DNA of 35,113 nt from Pseudomonadota bacterium (GTDB taxonomy: Bacteria; Pseudomonadota; Gammaproteobacteria; Burkholderiales; Burkholderiaceae_C), in NCBI GenBank assembly GCA_021808445.1, contig JAKBBP010000022.1:1-35113 (forward strand), read 5' to 3'. Shown here one piece after another: positions 22,701-30,901 of this stretch; within the stretch, counting starts at the first letter, position 1, and each line of letters begins with the position of its first letter. The translations under genes and the position numbers were made by a program. A model generated the notes under the pieces. The model was not told the origin of the DNA, searched no databases, and was given only the letters and a program-made list of their open reading frames with translations.

Positions 22701-23206
22701 AGATAGAAGCGGTCCCCGAACAGCTCGCGGTGCTGCAGCGCGAGCAGGCGCGCGCGCGCGTCGTCGCCGGCCAGCAGCGCGCGACCGATGGCCCCCTGCC
22801 GCGCCCCGCACAGCGCGATCAGTCCCTCGTGCAGGCCGTCCTCGGTCAGCCAGGACCATTGCATCTGCGCCTGCCCCGCACGCTGGCCCTGCAGCCAGGC
22901 GCGGCTGAGCAGTTCGCACAGGTTCAGGTAGCCCTGACGGTTGGTCACCAGCAGCAGCAGGGCCGAGGGCGCGTCCTGCGCGGCGCCCTCGGGCGCCGCG
23001 ATGCGCACGTCGCAGCCCAGGATGGGCTTGACCCCGGCATCGCGCGCCGCCTTGTAGAAGCGTACTGCGGCGAACAGGTTGTTCAGGTCGCTGATGGCCA
23101 GCGCCCCCTGGCCGTCGGCACGCGCGGCGGCGACGGCATCGTCCACGCGCAGGCTGCCGTCGACGATGGAGTATTCGGTATGGATTCGCAGGTGCACGTA
23201 GGACAT
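19730..23206 (-). CDS. dnaE: DNA polymerase III alpha subunit
   Basis: This is the replicative DNA polymerase catalytic subunit, 1158 residues against 1160 in E. coli. The N-terminal PHP domain starts YVHLRIHTEYSIVDG. The polymerase palm has two catalytic aspartates, D403 and D405, in PDFDIDF, two positions from the E. coli residues. GPGRGSGAGSLVAY and GFNKSHAAAYALLA are also intact. The C-terminal OB-fold and tail follow after about 960. I chose the ATG at 23206. A TACAAT box 12 bases upstream would start transcription about at this ATG, and no ribosome site is seen. A longer start at 23275 adds 23 residues that do not look like the family. Confidence 0.97.
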   Translation of the reverse strand: MSYVHLRIHTEYSIVDGSLRVDDAVAAARADGQGALAISDLNNLFAAVRFYKAARDAGVKPILGCDVRIAAPEGAAQDAPSALLLLVTNRQGYLNLCELLSRAWLQGQRAGQAQMQWSWLTEDGLHEGLIALCGARQGAIGRALLAGDDARARLLALQHRELFGDRFYLEVQRSGHADCARHVAAAARLAAELDIALVATHPVQFLAQSDFEAHEARVCIAEGETLGNPRRQRHFTPEQYFKTSAQMSELFADLPSALRNSVEIARRCNLTLVLGKPQLPHFPTPDGQPLAEFFRAESYAGLERRLEGLYPDAARRDRERARYVERLEFELATIAKMGFEGYFLIVADFINWAKDNGCPVGPGRGSGAGSLVAYSLRITDLDPLAYKLLFERFLNPERVSMPDFDIDFCQENRDRVIDYVKQKYGVEAVSQIATFGTLAARAALRDAGRVQELGYNFCDQLAKLIPNKPGQHVTIEQAIGMEPQLKERMEQEEEVRQLLGLARQLEGLPRNIGMHAGGVLIAPGKLTDFCPLYAQPGSSDAVSQYDKDDVEAIGLVKFDFLGLATLTILDLAVRNIRRNHPERAGFRMEDIPLDDPASYKLMARGDTVAVFQLESRGMQGMLRDARPDRFEDIIALVALYRPGPMDLIPSYCQRKAGTEAIEYPDPRMAPVLEETYGIMVYQEQVMQVAQVIGGYSLGGADLLRRAMGKKKAEEMAKHRGIFAEGAARNGIPPEKANEIFDLMEKFAGYGFNKSHAAAYALLAVQTAWLKAHYPAEFMAANMSIALDDTDKLKVLVDDARAMGLNILLPDVNEGQWRFDAVDARTIRYALGAIKGTGRAAIEAIVEAREAGGPFRSLMDFAERVDRARINRRVLEALIRGGAFDNLDPNRATLMAGVGMALEHAAQRAEHADQGGLFDMLPEGPAAAPEPVQQPPWDLRQRLSEEKLAIGFVLSGHLFDAHAEEVRRFAPRPLAELTESRDSVLVAGIVAAVRVVQGQRGRVAIVTLEDRSGMLETVVNERLLDTVRALLRDDELLVFQGRAMADRFSGGIRFNVDAVWTLEQARERLGRRIRMRVNGMGDASSLIELARSHAPQEGDDGLPLELELERGGARATLRVDRLRLRPGDDTLAALGQLALQGQVQVVYDGGESQQPPSWH

Positions 23207-23505
23207 CGCAGCATTGTAGGAAGCACGCGCCGGCGGCGGAGCGCCAGCTGCGGTTTCCACCCACGGTTTCTGCACGCCGTTGCCGCCCTCAATTCCCTGC
23301 TTGCCTGCGGGGAGAGTGCGTGCCGACCCTCCCGTTTCCTATAATCGGGAGCTCCTACCGCTTGCGGGCGCGTGGTGGCCACCCCCGGCCTCCCGATCAC
23401 GCTCCCGCGTCCGCACGGGGCCGGCCGAACCGACCCCACGGGCCTTGTTCCACGTCACGCCGCGCGTTCGCGTTCCTCGCGCGCGGCGCCCTGCCGGACC
23501 GACCG
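23207..23505. other. Intergenic region between dnaE and the Kef-like gene
   Basis: About 300 bases without a gene. A perfect TATAAT at 23340-23345 on the plus strand is the best -10 in this stretch but has no good -35 at 17 bases. It would give a leader of about 155 bases for the antiporter gene. On the minus strand TACAAT (23213-23218) lies directly before dnaE. I see no repeat or RNA gene here. Confidence 0.5.
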
Positions 23506-24720
23506 ATGCCCTACCTGCACACCCTGCCATCGCTTTCCCTGCACGCCGACGGCGTGTTGTGGGTCGGGCTCGCGCTGGTGCTGGCCACCCTGATGGGGGA
23601 ATCGGTGCTGCGCCTGCTGCGCTGGCCTCGCCTGATCGGCTTCACGGCGGCCGGGCTGCTGATCGCCGCGGGCGGAGGCGGCCTGCAGGCCCTGGCGCTT
23701 CCCCCCGGTGCCCGCGCCGTGGTCGACGCGGCGCTGGCCATGCTGCTGTTCGAACTGGGCCACCGGGTGAACCTGCGCTGGCTGCGGGCCAATCCGTGGC
23801 TGGTGTTCACCAGCGTCGGGGAGTGGGGGCTGAGCCTGGTTGCAGGCTGGGCCGCATTGAGCGCCTTCGGGCTCGGAGGCATGCCGGGCCTGGCGGTGTC
23901 GGCGGCGCTGGCCTGCGCCTCCCCGGCGGTGGCGCTGCGCCTGAGCGGCGAGTTCAACGCGCGCGGCCAGGTCACCGAGCGCATGCTGCTGCTGGCCGCG
24001 CTGGGCACCACCCTGTCGCTGCTGTGCGTGGGCGTGCTGACCGGCTGGATCGGCGCGCAGGCCTCCGGGCACTGGTGGGAGCCGCTGCTGCGCCAGGCCT
24101 ACGCGCTCGGCGGCGCCGTGCTGGCGGCCGCGCTGCTGGCCTGGGCCGTCAACTGGGTGGAGCGACACTTCGATTTCGCCGACGAGGGCGCCGCCTTGCT
24201 GCTCGTGGGCCTGATCCTGCTGGTGCTGTCGCTGACTCGCGCGCTGCATTGGTCCAGCATGCTCACGCCGCTGCTGGCGGGCATGCTGCTGCGCCTGTAC
24301 AGCGAACGCCCGCGGGTGTGGCCGAGGCATTTCGGCACGGCCGGGGGCGTGCTCGTGGTGCTGCTGTTCCTGATCGTCGGCCTGAGCCTGAACACCCACA
24401 TGCTGGTCGAGGGCCTGAGCGCAGGTTGCGCGCTGGCCCTGCTGCGCATGCTGGCCAAGCTGGGCGCGCCGCTGGCGCTGGGCCGGCCCTCGGGCCTGAG
24501 CTGGAGCCAGTCGCTGGCGCTGGGCCTGAGCCTGAGCCCGGCCGCCGGCGTCAGCTTCGTGCTGCTGCTCGACCTCGGCGCCTCGCAGCTGGTGCTGCCA
24601 CCCATGCTGCTCGACGCGGGCTTCGCCGCGGTGGCCGTGCTGCTGCTGGCCGGCACCCTGGCCGCCCGCTGGGCGCTGGGTCGCGCCGGCGACATCCAGG
24701 CCCCGCCCGGCGCGCGTTGA
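23506..24720 (+). CDS. Kef-like monovalent cation:proton antiporter (CPA2 family)
   Basis: This is a 404-residue inner-membrane protein with about 11 to 12 hydrophobic helices. It fits the sodium/hydrogen exchanger domain of the CPA2 (Kef/GerN) group: VLRLLRWPRLIGFTAAGLLI early on, and ALACASPAVALRLSGEFNARGQVTE in the core. It ends after the transport domain and lacks the cytoplasmic RCK/KTN domain of KefB and KefC. Substrate (K+ or Na+) cannot be told from sequence. I chose the ATG at 23506 because the open frame before it reads like non-coding leader. The next gene, a YbdK-type ligase, starts 21 bases later, so the two probably share a message. Confidence 0.82.
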   Translation: MPYLHTLPSLSLHADGVLWVGLALVLATLMGESVLRLLRWPRLIGFTAAGLLIAAGGGGLQALALPPGARAVVDAALAMLLFELGHRVNLRWLRANPWLVFTSVGEWGLSLVAGWAALSAFGLGGMPGLAVSAALACASPAVALRLSGEFNARGQVTERMLLLAALGTTLSLLCVGVLTGWIGAQASGHWWEPLLRQAYALGGAVLAAALLAWAVNWVERHFDFADEGAALLLVGLILLVLSLTRALHWSSMLTPLLAGMLLRLYSERPRVWPRHFGTAGGVLVVLLFLIVGLSLNTHMLVEGLSAGCALALLRMLAKLGAPLALGRPSGLSWSQSLALGLSLSPAAGVSFVLLLDLGASQLVLPPMLLDAGFAAVAVLLLAGTLAARWALGRAGDIQAPPGAR

Positions 24721-24741
24721 GCCCGGGCCGCGGAGAATCCC

Positions 24742-25866
24742 ATGAGTCTAGGAACCTTCACCCATTCGGATGCGCTGAGCCTGGGCGTCGAGCTGGAGCT
24801 GCAGATCGTCAGCCGCCACAACTACGACCTCATGCCCTGCGCCCCGGACCTGCTGCGCCTGCTCGAGGGGCGCAAGCTGCCGGGGGCCGTCACGCCCGAG
24901 ATCACCGAGAGCATGATCGAGCTGTCCACCGGCATCTGCAGCGGCTACGCCGATGCGCTGGCCCAGCTCGGCGAGATCCACGGCGCCCTGGTGGAGGCCG
25001 CGCGCAAGCTCGACGTGGGGCTGGCCGGCGGGGGCACCCACGCGTTCCAGCACTGGGCGCATCAGCGCATTTTCGACAAGCCGCGGTTTCTGCAGCTTTC
25101 GGACCTGTACGGCTACCTGAGCAAGCAGTTCACGGTGTTCGGTCAGCACGTGCACCTGGGCTGCCCCGACGCCGACACCGCGCTGTACACCCTGCATTGC
25201 ATCTCGCGCTTCATTCCCCACTTCATCGCCCTGTCGGCCTCGAGCCCCTTCGTGCAGGGCGAGGACACCGGCTTTCACTCGGCGCGACTGAATTCGGTGT
25301 TCGCCTTCCCGCTGTCCGGGCGGGCGCCACTCGTGCTGACCTGGCAGGACTTCGAGAAGTACTTCGGCAAGATGATGGCCACCGGCGTGGTGCAGAGCAT
25401 GAAGGACTTCTACTGGGACATCCGTCCCAAGCCGGAGTACGGCACCATCGAGGTGCGGGTGATGGACACTCCGCTGACCATCCTGAAGGCCGCGCGCATC
25501 GCCGCCTACATCCAGACCCTGGGGCGCTGGATCCAGACCGAGCGTCCCTTCGAGCCGTGCGAGGACGACTACCTGGTCTACACCTTCAACCGCTTCCAGG
25601 CCTGCCGCTTCGGCTTCGACGGAAACTTCGTGGACCCGGCCACGCGCGAGCACCGCACGCTGCGCGAGGACATCCTGCGCACCCTCATGCGCCTGGAGCC
25701 CCATGCCATCGAACTCAGCGCCGATGGCGCGTTGCGCGAACTGCTGGCCGACGTGGGCGGCCGCGGCAACGATGCGCAATGGCTGCGCGAGGTGCACGCG
25801 CGCGAACACCACCTGCCCGAGGTGGTCCGCCAGCAAAGCGCCCGCTGGATGTCGCCGATGCCCTGA
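24742..25866 (+). CDS. ybdK: YbdK-type carboxylate-amine ligase (glutamate-cysteine ligase-like)
   Basis: A 374-residue member of the GCS2/YbdK group of the glutamine-synthetase-fold superfamily, which joins a glutamate side-chain carboxylate to an amine; several members make gamma-glutamylcysteine weakly. [12 protein letters not shown] near the start has the conserved glutamates, then [24 protein letters not shown], and [17 protein letters not shown] site precedes the ATG. It sits in one unit with the Kef-like antiporter. Its true product is uncertain; a glutathione precursor is plausible. Confidence 0.88.
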   Translation: MSLGTFTHSDALSLGVELELQIVSRHNYDLMPCAPDLLRLLEGRKLPGAVTPEITESMIELSTGICSGYADALAQLGEIHGALVEAARKLDVGLAGGGTHAFQHWAHQRIFDKPRFLQLSDLYGYLSKQFTVFGQHVHLGCPDADTALYTLHCISRFIPHFIALSASSPFVQGEDTGFHSARLNSVFAFPLSGRAPLVLTWQDFEKYFGKMMATGVVQSMKDFYWDIRPKPEYGTIEVRVMDTPLTILKAARIAAYIQTLGRWIQTERPFEPCEDDYLVYTFNRFQACRFGFDGNFVDPATREHRTLREDILRTLMRLEPHAIELSADGALRELLADVGGRGNDAQWLREVHAREHHLPEVVRQQSARWMSPMP

Positions 25867-25898
25867 ACGGGGAAGCTCGGCCCCTCGGGGGGACACAG

Positions 25899-27686
25899 CT
25901 AGCCTGCGCCCGGCGTGGCCGGGGCGAACTGCATGCGGTGCAGCTGGGCGTACAGCCCGCCGCGCTGCAGCAGCTCGGCCTGGGTTCCCAGTTCCACCAG
26001 GCGCCCCTGGTCGAGCACGGCGATGCGGTCGCAGTGCGCGATGGTGGCCAGGCGATGGGCAATGACGATGGTCGTGCGCCCGGCCATCAGGCGATCCACC
26101 GCCTGCTGCACCAGGCGCTCGCTCTCGGCGTCCAGCGCGCTGGTGGCTTCGTCCAGGATCAGCACCGGCGCGTCGCGGTACAGGGCACGCGCGATGGACA
26201 GGCGCTGGCGCTGTCCGCCCGAGAGCTGCGAGCCGTTGTGCCCGACCGGCGCGCGCAGACCTCCCGGCAGCCCGCGCACGAACTCCGCCAGGGCCGCGGC
26301 CTCCAGCGCGGCCCAGGCGCGGCTTTCGTCGACCGCTTCGCCGAAACTGACATTCACGCCCACGCTGTCGTTGAGCAGCACCACGTCCTGGCTGACCAGG
26401 GCGATCTGCTCGCGCAGGCTGCGCAGGCTCCAGTCGCGCAGCGCGACGCCATCCAGGCGCAGCACACCCTCGGTGGGCTCCAGCAGGCGCGGTACCAGGC
26501 GCATCAGGGTGGTCTTGCCCGCCCCCGACGGCCCCACCAGCGCCAGGCTCTCGCCGGCACGCACCTGAAGCTGCACGTCGTCCAGCACCGGCCGGTCCAC
26601 CCCCGGCAGGCGCACTCCCACATGCTCGAAGGCCAGCTCGCCGCGGGAGCGCGCGACCTCGTGACGCCCCGGGTCGGCTTCGCGCGGGGCGTCGACGATG
26701 CCGTGCAGGCGTTCCAGGGAGCTCAGCGCCCGCATCATCGGCTGGACGATGTCGGCCACGCGGCGCAGCGGAGACAGGGTCATCAGCATGGAGGTGATGA
26801 AGGACACGAAGCCCCCCACGCTGTGGTAGCCCGCCACGTCGCTCTGGTGCAGCGCGTACACCATGACCAGCGATACCGCCAGCGCCGACAGCCACTGCGA
26901 TACCGGCGTCGTGGAGGCGCCCGACACCATGGCCTTGACCGTCACGCGGCGCAAACCCTGGTTCAGCGCGTCGAAACGCGCCGCGAAACCATCCTGCGCG
27001 TTGTGCACGCGGATCACCGGCGCGGCCAGCATGCCCTCCTCCAGTGCGTAGGAGGTGGTTTCGGCCGCACGCTGCATCTGCGCGTTCAGGCGCTTCGCCC
27101 GGCGGCTGATGAACCGCATGGCCACGATCAGCGGCAGCAGGATGCCCAGGCTGATGAGGGTCAGGCTCCAGTTCAGCCACAAGAGGTAGCCGAACAGCGC
27201 CACCAGGGTCAGCGTGTCGCGGGTGAGGGTCAGCAGGCCGGGAAAGATCATGCCCAGCGCCAGCTGCGCCTCGTACACCGCCGCGCCGATCAGGCTGCTG
27301 GCGCTTTCCTTGCGCAAGGATCCGAGCTCGGCATGCAGGATCTGCGCGTACACCAGGGTGCGCACCCGGGCGAGCACGTTCTGGGTCATCCACTGGGTGA
27401 GGAACTGCGAGGCCAGCCAGGCCAGCCCTCGCACCGTGAACAGTCCCAGCAGCACGGCCGGTACCATCCACAGCGAGAAGTCGCGCCGAGGCGTGAAGCC
27501 CACGTCGAGCACATGCTTGATCAGCGCCGGCAAGGCCGGCTCGGTCGCGGCGACGATCGCCGCGCATACCACGATGAGCAGCGCGGCCAGGCGATTGCGC
27601 GGGTCGGCGCCGAACAGCCGGCGCAGCAGGGCCAGGCCGTCGCTGGGCGAACCGGCCGGGGCCGCGCCTGGGGAAGGGGAAGACAT
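25899..27686 (-). CDS. msbA: MsbA-type lipid A/phospholipid ABC exporter
   Basis: This half-transporter flips core-lipid A across the inner membrane and works as a dimer. The 595-residue protein has six membrane helices in the first 320 residues and one ATPase domain: Walker A GPSGAGKT at 385-392, signature LSGGQ at 488-492, Walker B LILDEAT with D512 and E513, and the switch histidine in IAHRLATI. The context of LPS glycosyltransferases (divergent, 73 bases away) supports lipid A export. It is convergent with ybdK, with 32 bases between. Confidence 0.92.
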   Translation of the reverse strand: MSSPSPGAAPAGSPSDGLALLRRLFGADPRNRLAALLIVVCAAIVAATEPALPALIKHVLDVGFTPRRDFSLWMVPAVLLGLFTVRGLAWLASQFLTQWMTQNVLARVRTLVYAQILHAELGSLRKESASSLIGAAVYEAQLALGMIFPGLLTLTRDTLTLVALFGYLLWLNWSLTLISLGILLPLIVAMRFISRRAKRLNAQMQRAAETTSYALEEGMLAAPVIRVHNAQDGFAARFDALNQGLRRVTVKAMVSGASTTPVSQWLSALAVSLVMVYALHQSDVAGYHSVGGFVSFITSMLMTLSPLRRVADIVQPMMRALSSLERLHGIVDAPREADPGRHEVARSRGELAFEHVGVRLPGVDRPVLDDVQLQVRAGESLALVGPSGAGKTTLMRLVPRLLEPTEGVLRLDGVALRDWSLRSLREQIALVSQDVVLLNDSVGVNVSFGEAVDESRAWAALEAAALAEFVRGLPGGLRAPVGHNGSQLSGGQRQRLSIARALYRDAPVLILDEATSALDAESERLVQQAVDRLMAGRTTIVIAHRLATIAHCDRIAVLDQGRLVELGTQAELLQRGGLYAQLHRMQFAPATPGAG

Positions 27687-27759
27687 GGAGAAAGAGCGAG
27701 AATGCGCGTCGGATCCGAATCCCTCTTTCTACCATAGGCCCCTTCGCCCGTTGCCCGCC

Positions 27760-28539
27760 ATGCCCAACCGCCCCAGCGCTGGCCCCACGGTGTCGGCCGT
27801 GATCATCACCCGCGACGAGGCGGCCAACCTGCCCGCCTGCCTCGAGTCCCTGGCCTGGTGCGACGAGATCGTCGTGCTCGACAGCGGCAGCAGCGACGAC
27901 ACGCCCGAACTGGCCCGCGCCGCGGGCGCGCGCGTGCACCTCAGCCCGGACTGGCCGGGCTTCGGTCCGCAGAAGAACCGCGCCATCGGCCTGGCAGGCT
28001 GCGACTGGGTCCTGTCCATCGACGCCGACGAGCGGGTCAGCCCCGAGCTGGCGCGGGAGATCCGGCAGGCCGTGCGCGCCCCGGGCGCTCCCCAGGCCTT
28101 TGCCATTCCCCGCGTGTCGAGCTACTGCGGCCAGCTCATGCGCCACGGAGACTGGTACCCCGATGAGGTGCTGCGACTGTTCCGCCGCGGCAGCGCCCGC
28201 TTCAGCGACGACCTGGTGCACGAGCGCCTGCTGGTCGACGGGGCGCGCGGGCGCCTGCGCTGCGCCCTGCTGCACCACTCCTTCCGCGACATGCACCAGG
28301 TCCTGGCCAAGCTCGACGCCTATTCCAGCGCCGGCGCCCGCGCCATGCATGCACGCGGCCGGCGCACCAGCGTGCTGGGCGCTCTGGGCCACGGCGCCTG
28401 GACCTTCGTGCGCGGCTATGTGCTCAAGCGAGGCTTCCTGGACGGGCGCCTGGGCCTGGTGCTGGCCTTGTCCAACGCCCACGGCGCCTACTACCGCTAC
28501 ATCAAACTGTGGCTGCTGCAACGCGAGCCGGCATGCTGA
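27760..28539 (+). CDS. waaE: WaaE/KdtX-type LPS core glycosyltransferase (GT2)
   Basis: A 259-residue GT-A glycosyltransferase that adds a hexose, usually glucose, to the inner core of LPS on the cytoplasmic face of the inner membrane. It starts VSAVIITRDEAANLPACLES. It has the nucleotide-binding acids in VVLDSGSSDDT and the DxD-type motif in LSIDADERV. The later segment HEALL-like VHERLLVDG and the tail YYRYIKLWLLQRE are typical of WaaE. The ATG at 27760 is the first in the conserved part, although the frame stays open upstream. It overlaps the next gene by 7 bases. Confidence 0.85.
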   Translation: MPNRPSAGPTVSAVIITRDEAANLPACLESLAWCDEIVVLDSGSSDDTPELARAAGARVHLSPDWPGFGPQKNRAIGLAGCDWVLSIDADERVSPELAREIRQAVRAPGAPQAFAIPRVSSYCGQLMRHGDWYPDEVLRLFRRGSARFSDDLVHERLLVDGARGRLRCALLHHSFRDMHQVLAKLDAYSSAGARAMHARGRRTSVLGALGHGAWTFVRGYVLKRGFLDGRLGLVLALSNAHGAYYRYIKLWLLQREPAC

Positions 28540-29423
28540 TCAGCCTGGTCGTGGTCACCTACAACCGCAGTGACGCGCTGCTCGCCGTGCTGCGGGCGCT
28601 GGCGCTGCAGAGCGACCATGCATTCGAAGTCATCGTGGCCGACGACGGCTCGCGCGAGGAGCATGTGGCCGCGCTGCGCGAACTCGCGCCGCGCCTGCCC
28701 TACCGCCTGGTGCATGCGTGGCAGGCCGATGTGGGCTTCACGGCGGCCGCCGCGCGCAACTGGGGCGCGCGCCAGGCACGCGGCGACTACCTGGTGCTGC
28801 TCGACGGCGACTGCGTGCCGCGCCCGGACTTCGTGGCCCGTCACCGCGCGCTGGCTCGCCCGGGTTGCCTGCTCAACGGCAGCCGCGTACTGCTGTCCCC
28901 GGCCCTCACCGAACGCGCACTGACCCAGCCGCTCGAGCTGCCGTCCATGCCTTGGCACTGGTGGCTGGCGCAGCGCCTGCGCGGAGGCTGCAACAAATGG
29001 CTGGGGCTGTTCCTGCGCTGGCCGCCCGGCTTGCGTCGAGCTCGGGCGGGGTTCCGCTGGAAGGGCATCCGGAGCTGCAACATGGGGGTCTGGCGCCGGG
29101 ACTTCGAGGCCATCGACGGCTTCGACGAGAGCTTCGACGGCTGGGGTCACGAGGACGCCGACTTCGTGCTGCGCCTGCAGCGCCACGGCTGCGCCCGCGT
29201 GGATGGTTACTGGGCCACCGAAGTGCTTCACCTCTGGCACCGCCAGGCCGAGCGCGCGCAGGAAAGCCACAATCTGGACATGGTTCGGGCGCGTATGCAA
29301 GGCGACGTCGTGCGCGCCGAGCATGGTCTGAGCCATCCCCGCCTGCCCCAGCTCGAGCGCAGCGCAAGGGTGTTGCGCGATGGGTCCGCACGAGCCACAC
29401 CGTCACCGGCGCCCAAGGCCTAG
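28533..29423 (+). CDS. Family 2 glycosyltransferase, probably LPS core
   Basis: A 296-residue GT2 enzyme with a GT-A fold: MLISLVVVTYNRSDALLAVL, then VIVADDGS, then the DxD motif in LVLLDGDCVPRPDF. A C-terminal galactosyltransferase-like motif GWGHEDADFVLRL lies at about 207-219, followed by LWHRQAE. The ATG at 28533 overlaps the waaE stop by 7 bases, so the two are translated together and likely act on the same LPS core. The acceptor sugar cannot be told from sequence. Confidence 0.87.
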   Translation: MLISLVVVTYNRSDALLAVLRALALQSDHAFEVIVADDGSREEHVAALRELAPRLPYRLVHAWQADVGFTAAAARNWGARQARGDYLVLLDGDCVPRPDFVARHRALARPGCLLNGSRVLLSPALTERALTQPLELPSMPWHWWLAQRLRGGCNKWLGLFLRWPPGLRRARAGFRWKGIRSCNMGVWRRDFEAIDGFDESFDGWGHEDADFVLRLQRHGCARVDGYWATEVLHLWHRQAERAQESHNLDMVRARMQGDVVRAEHGLSHPRLPQLERSARVLRDGSARATPSPAPKA

Positions 29424-29472
29424 AATCCGGCGCTGCGGCTCTTCGCTCCGCTGCCAGCCTGCCTGAAAACCC

Positions 29473-30798
29473 ATGCAACGACGACGCTTTGTACTCGGTA
29501 CGGCCCTGCCCGCAGCGGCACGCGGCCTGCGCCTCGCCGGCGCCCTCGGCCTGGCCGCCGAACCCCTGCTGGCCCGCGCGCAGTTCCGCGTGGACGTCTC
29601 CGGCATCGGCGCGCGCCAGATCCCCGTGCTGATCGACACCTTCGCCGGACAGTCCGGCTGCCCGCAGCCTCTGGCCGACATCATCCGCGCCGACCTCCTG
29701 CGCAGCGGCCAGTTCCGCGTGATGCCGGCGAGTTCCTCGCCCACGCTGAGCGACGCGGGACCTCCCGCCTATGCGCAGTGGCGGACCGAGCAGCTCGAAG
29801 CAGCCAGCGGCGGCAGCGTGGAGCCGGCCGGCCCGCAGACCTGGCAGATCCGCTTTCGCCTGTGGGATGCGGTGGGCCAGCGCGACCTGGGCGGCCTGGC
29901 GCTGCGCGTGCTGACCGGCGACCTGCGCCTGGCCGCGCACCGCATCGCGGATTTCATTTACCAGAAGCTCACCGGCCAGCGCGGCGTGTTCGCCACGCGC
30001 ATCGCCTTCGTCGGCAAGAGCGGACGCAACCAGTTCACCCTGCTGGTGGCCGACAGCGACGGCTACAACCCGCTGGCTGCGTTGCGCAGCCGCGAACCCC
30101 TGATGTCTCCCGCCTGGGCCCCCGACGGCGCCAACCTGGCCTACGTGTCCTTCGAGACCGGCAAGCCCGTGGTGTTCGTGCAGAACGTGCGCACGGGGGC
30201 GCGCCGCGCGGTGGCCAACTTCCGCGGCAGCAACAGCGCCCCCGCCTTCTCCCCCGACGGTCGCACGCTGGCCGTGGTGCTGACCATCGGCGCCGCCTCG
30301 CAGATCTTCACGGTGCCGGCCAGCGGCGGGCCCGCCCGCCCGGTGATCCGCGCCAGCAGTATCGCCACCGAGCCGGTGTTCGCGCCCGACGGCAAGAGCC
30401 TGTATTTCGTGAGCGACCGCGACGGCTCGCCCCAGATCTACCAGGCCGGGCTCGACGGCTCGAACATTCGCCGCATCACGTTCGCCGGCAGCTACAACGT
30501 CAGCCCCGCGATCAGCCCGGACGGCAAATCCCTGGCTTTTGTCTCGCGCCAGGGCAACGATTACCAATTGTGGCTGCAGGACCTGCAAAGCGGCGCCACC
30601 CGCGCGCTGGGTGACGGCCCCGACGACGGCCACCCCAGTTTCGCGCCAAACGGCCAGATCCTGGTCTACGCCGCCCACGAGGGCGGCGCGCAGGTCCTGC
30701 GCACCGTGTCGCTGGACGGCAGCGTGCGCACCACGCTGGCCGCACGCGGCGAGGATGTGCGCGAACCGTCCTGGGGCCCGTGGACCACGCCGGCCTGA
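29473..30798 (+). CDS. tolB: TolB, periplasmic beta-propeller of Tol-Pal
   Basis: TolB shuttles between Pal and TolA in the periplasm. The 441-residue protein has an N-terminal alpha/beta domain to about residue 160 and a six-bladed propeller with repeated SPDG/APDG turns (SPAWAPDGANL, FSPDGRTLAV, FAPDGKSLYF, ISPDGKSLAF). The signal peptide begins MQRRRFVLG and ends near ARA-Q, a Tat-like rather than a plain Sec signal. TAGAAT at 29421-29426 could be a -10 for this cluster but lacks a good -35. It starts the second Tol cluster, far from tolQRA. Confidence 0.95.
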   Translation: MQRRRFVLGTALPAAARGLRLAGALGLAAEPLLARAQFRVDVSGIGARQIPVLIDTFAGQSGCPQPLADIIRADLLRSGQFRVMPASSSPTLSDAGPPAYAQWRTEQLEAASGGSVEPAGPQTWQIRFRLWDAVGQRDLGGLALRVLTGDLRLAAHRIADFIYQKLTGQRGVFATRIAFVGKSGRNQFTLLVADSDGYNPLAALRSREPLMSPAWAPDGANLAYVSFETGKPVVFVQNVRTGARRAVANFRGSNSAPAFSPDGRTLAVVLTIGAASQIFTVPASGGPARPVIRASSIATEPVFAPDGKSLYFVSDRDGSPQIYQAGLDGSNIRRITFAGSYNVSPAISPDGKSLAFVSRQGNDYQLWLQDLQSGATRALGDGPDDGHPSFAPNGQILVYAAHEGGAQVLRTVSLDGSVRTTLAARGEDVREPSWGPWTTPA

Positions 30799-30803
30799 AA
30801 CCC

Positions 30804-30824
30804 GGGGCGCCGTCGCGGCGCCCC
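30804..30824 (+). terminator. Strong hairpin between tolB and pal
   Basis: GGGGCGCCG and CGGCGCCCC form a perfect 9-bp stem with the loop TCG, five bases after the tolB stop. No T run follows, so full termination is doubtful. It may act as an attenuator or protect the tolB message, letting pal be expressed at a different level. Confidence 0.5.
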
Positions 30825-30901
30825 CCGGAATTCCCCCACGCCGGGGCGCGCTGCGCCCTGGCTTCCCCTTGCGTTCTCGCAAGCCCTAGCCAAGCCGATC
30901 C

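Noticed and set aside
19733-23344. 1203-residue plus-strand frame opposite dnaE
   Set aside because: Antisense shadow; dnaE has all family motifs on the other strand.
23280-27737. 1485-residue plus-strand frame from the Kef-like gene to msbA
   Set aside because: It crosses three real genes in the wrong frame or strand and has low-complexity composition.
24748-28521. 1257-residue minus-strand frame overlapping msbA and waaE
   Set aside because: It includes no domain in its own frame and conflicts with ybdK, msbA and waaE.
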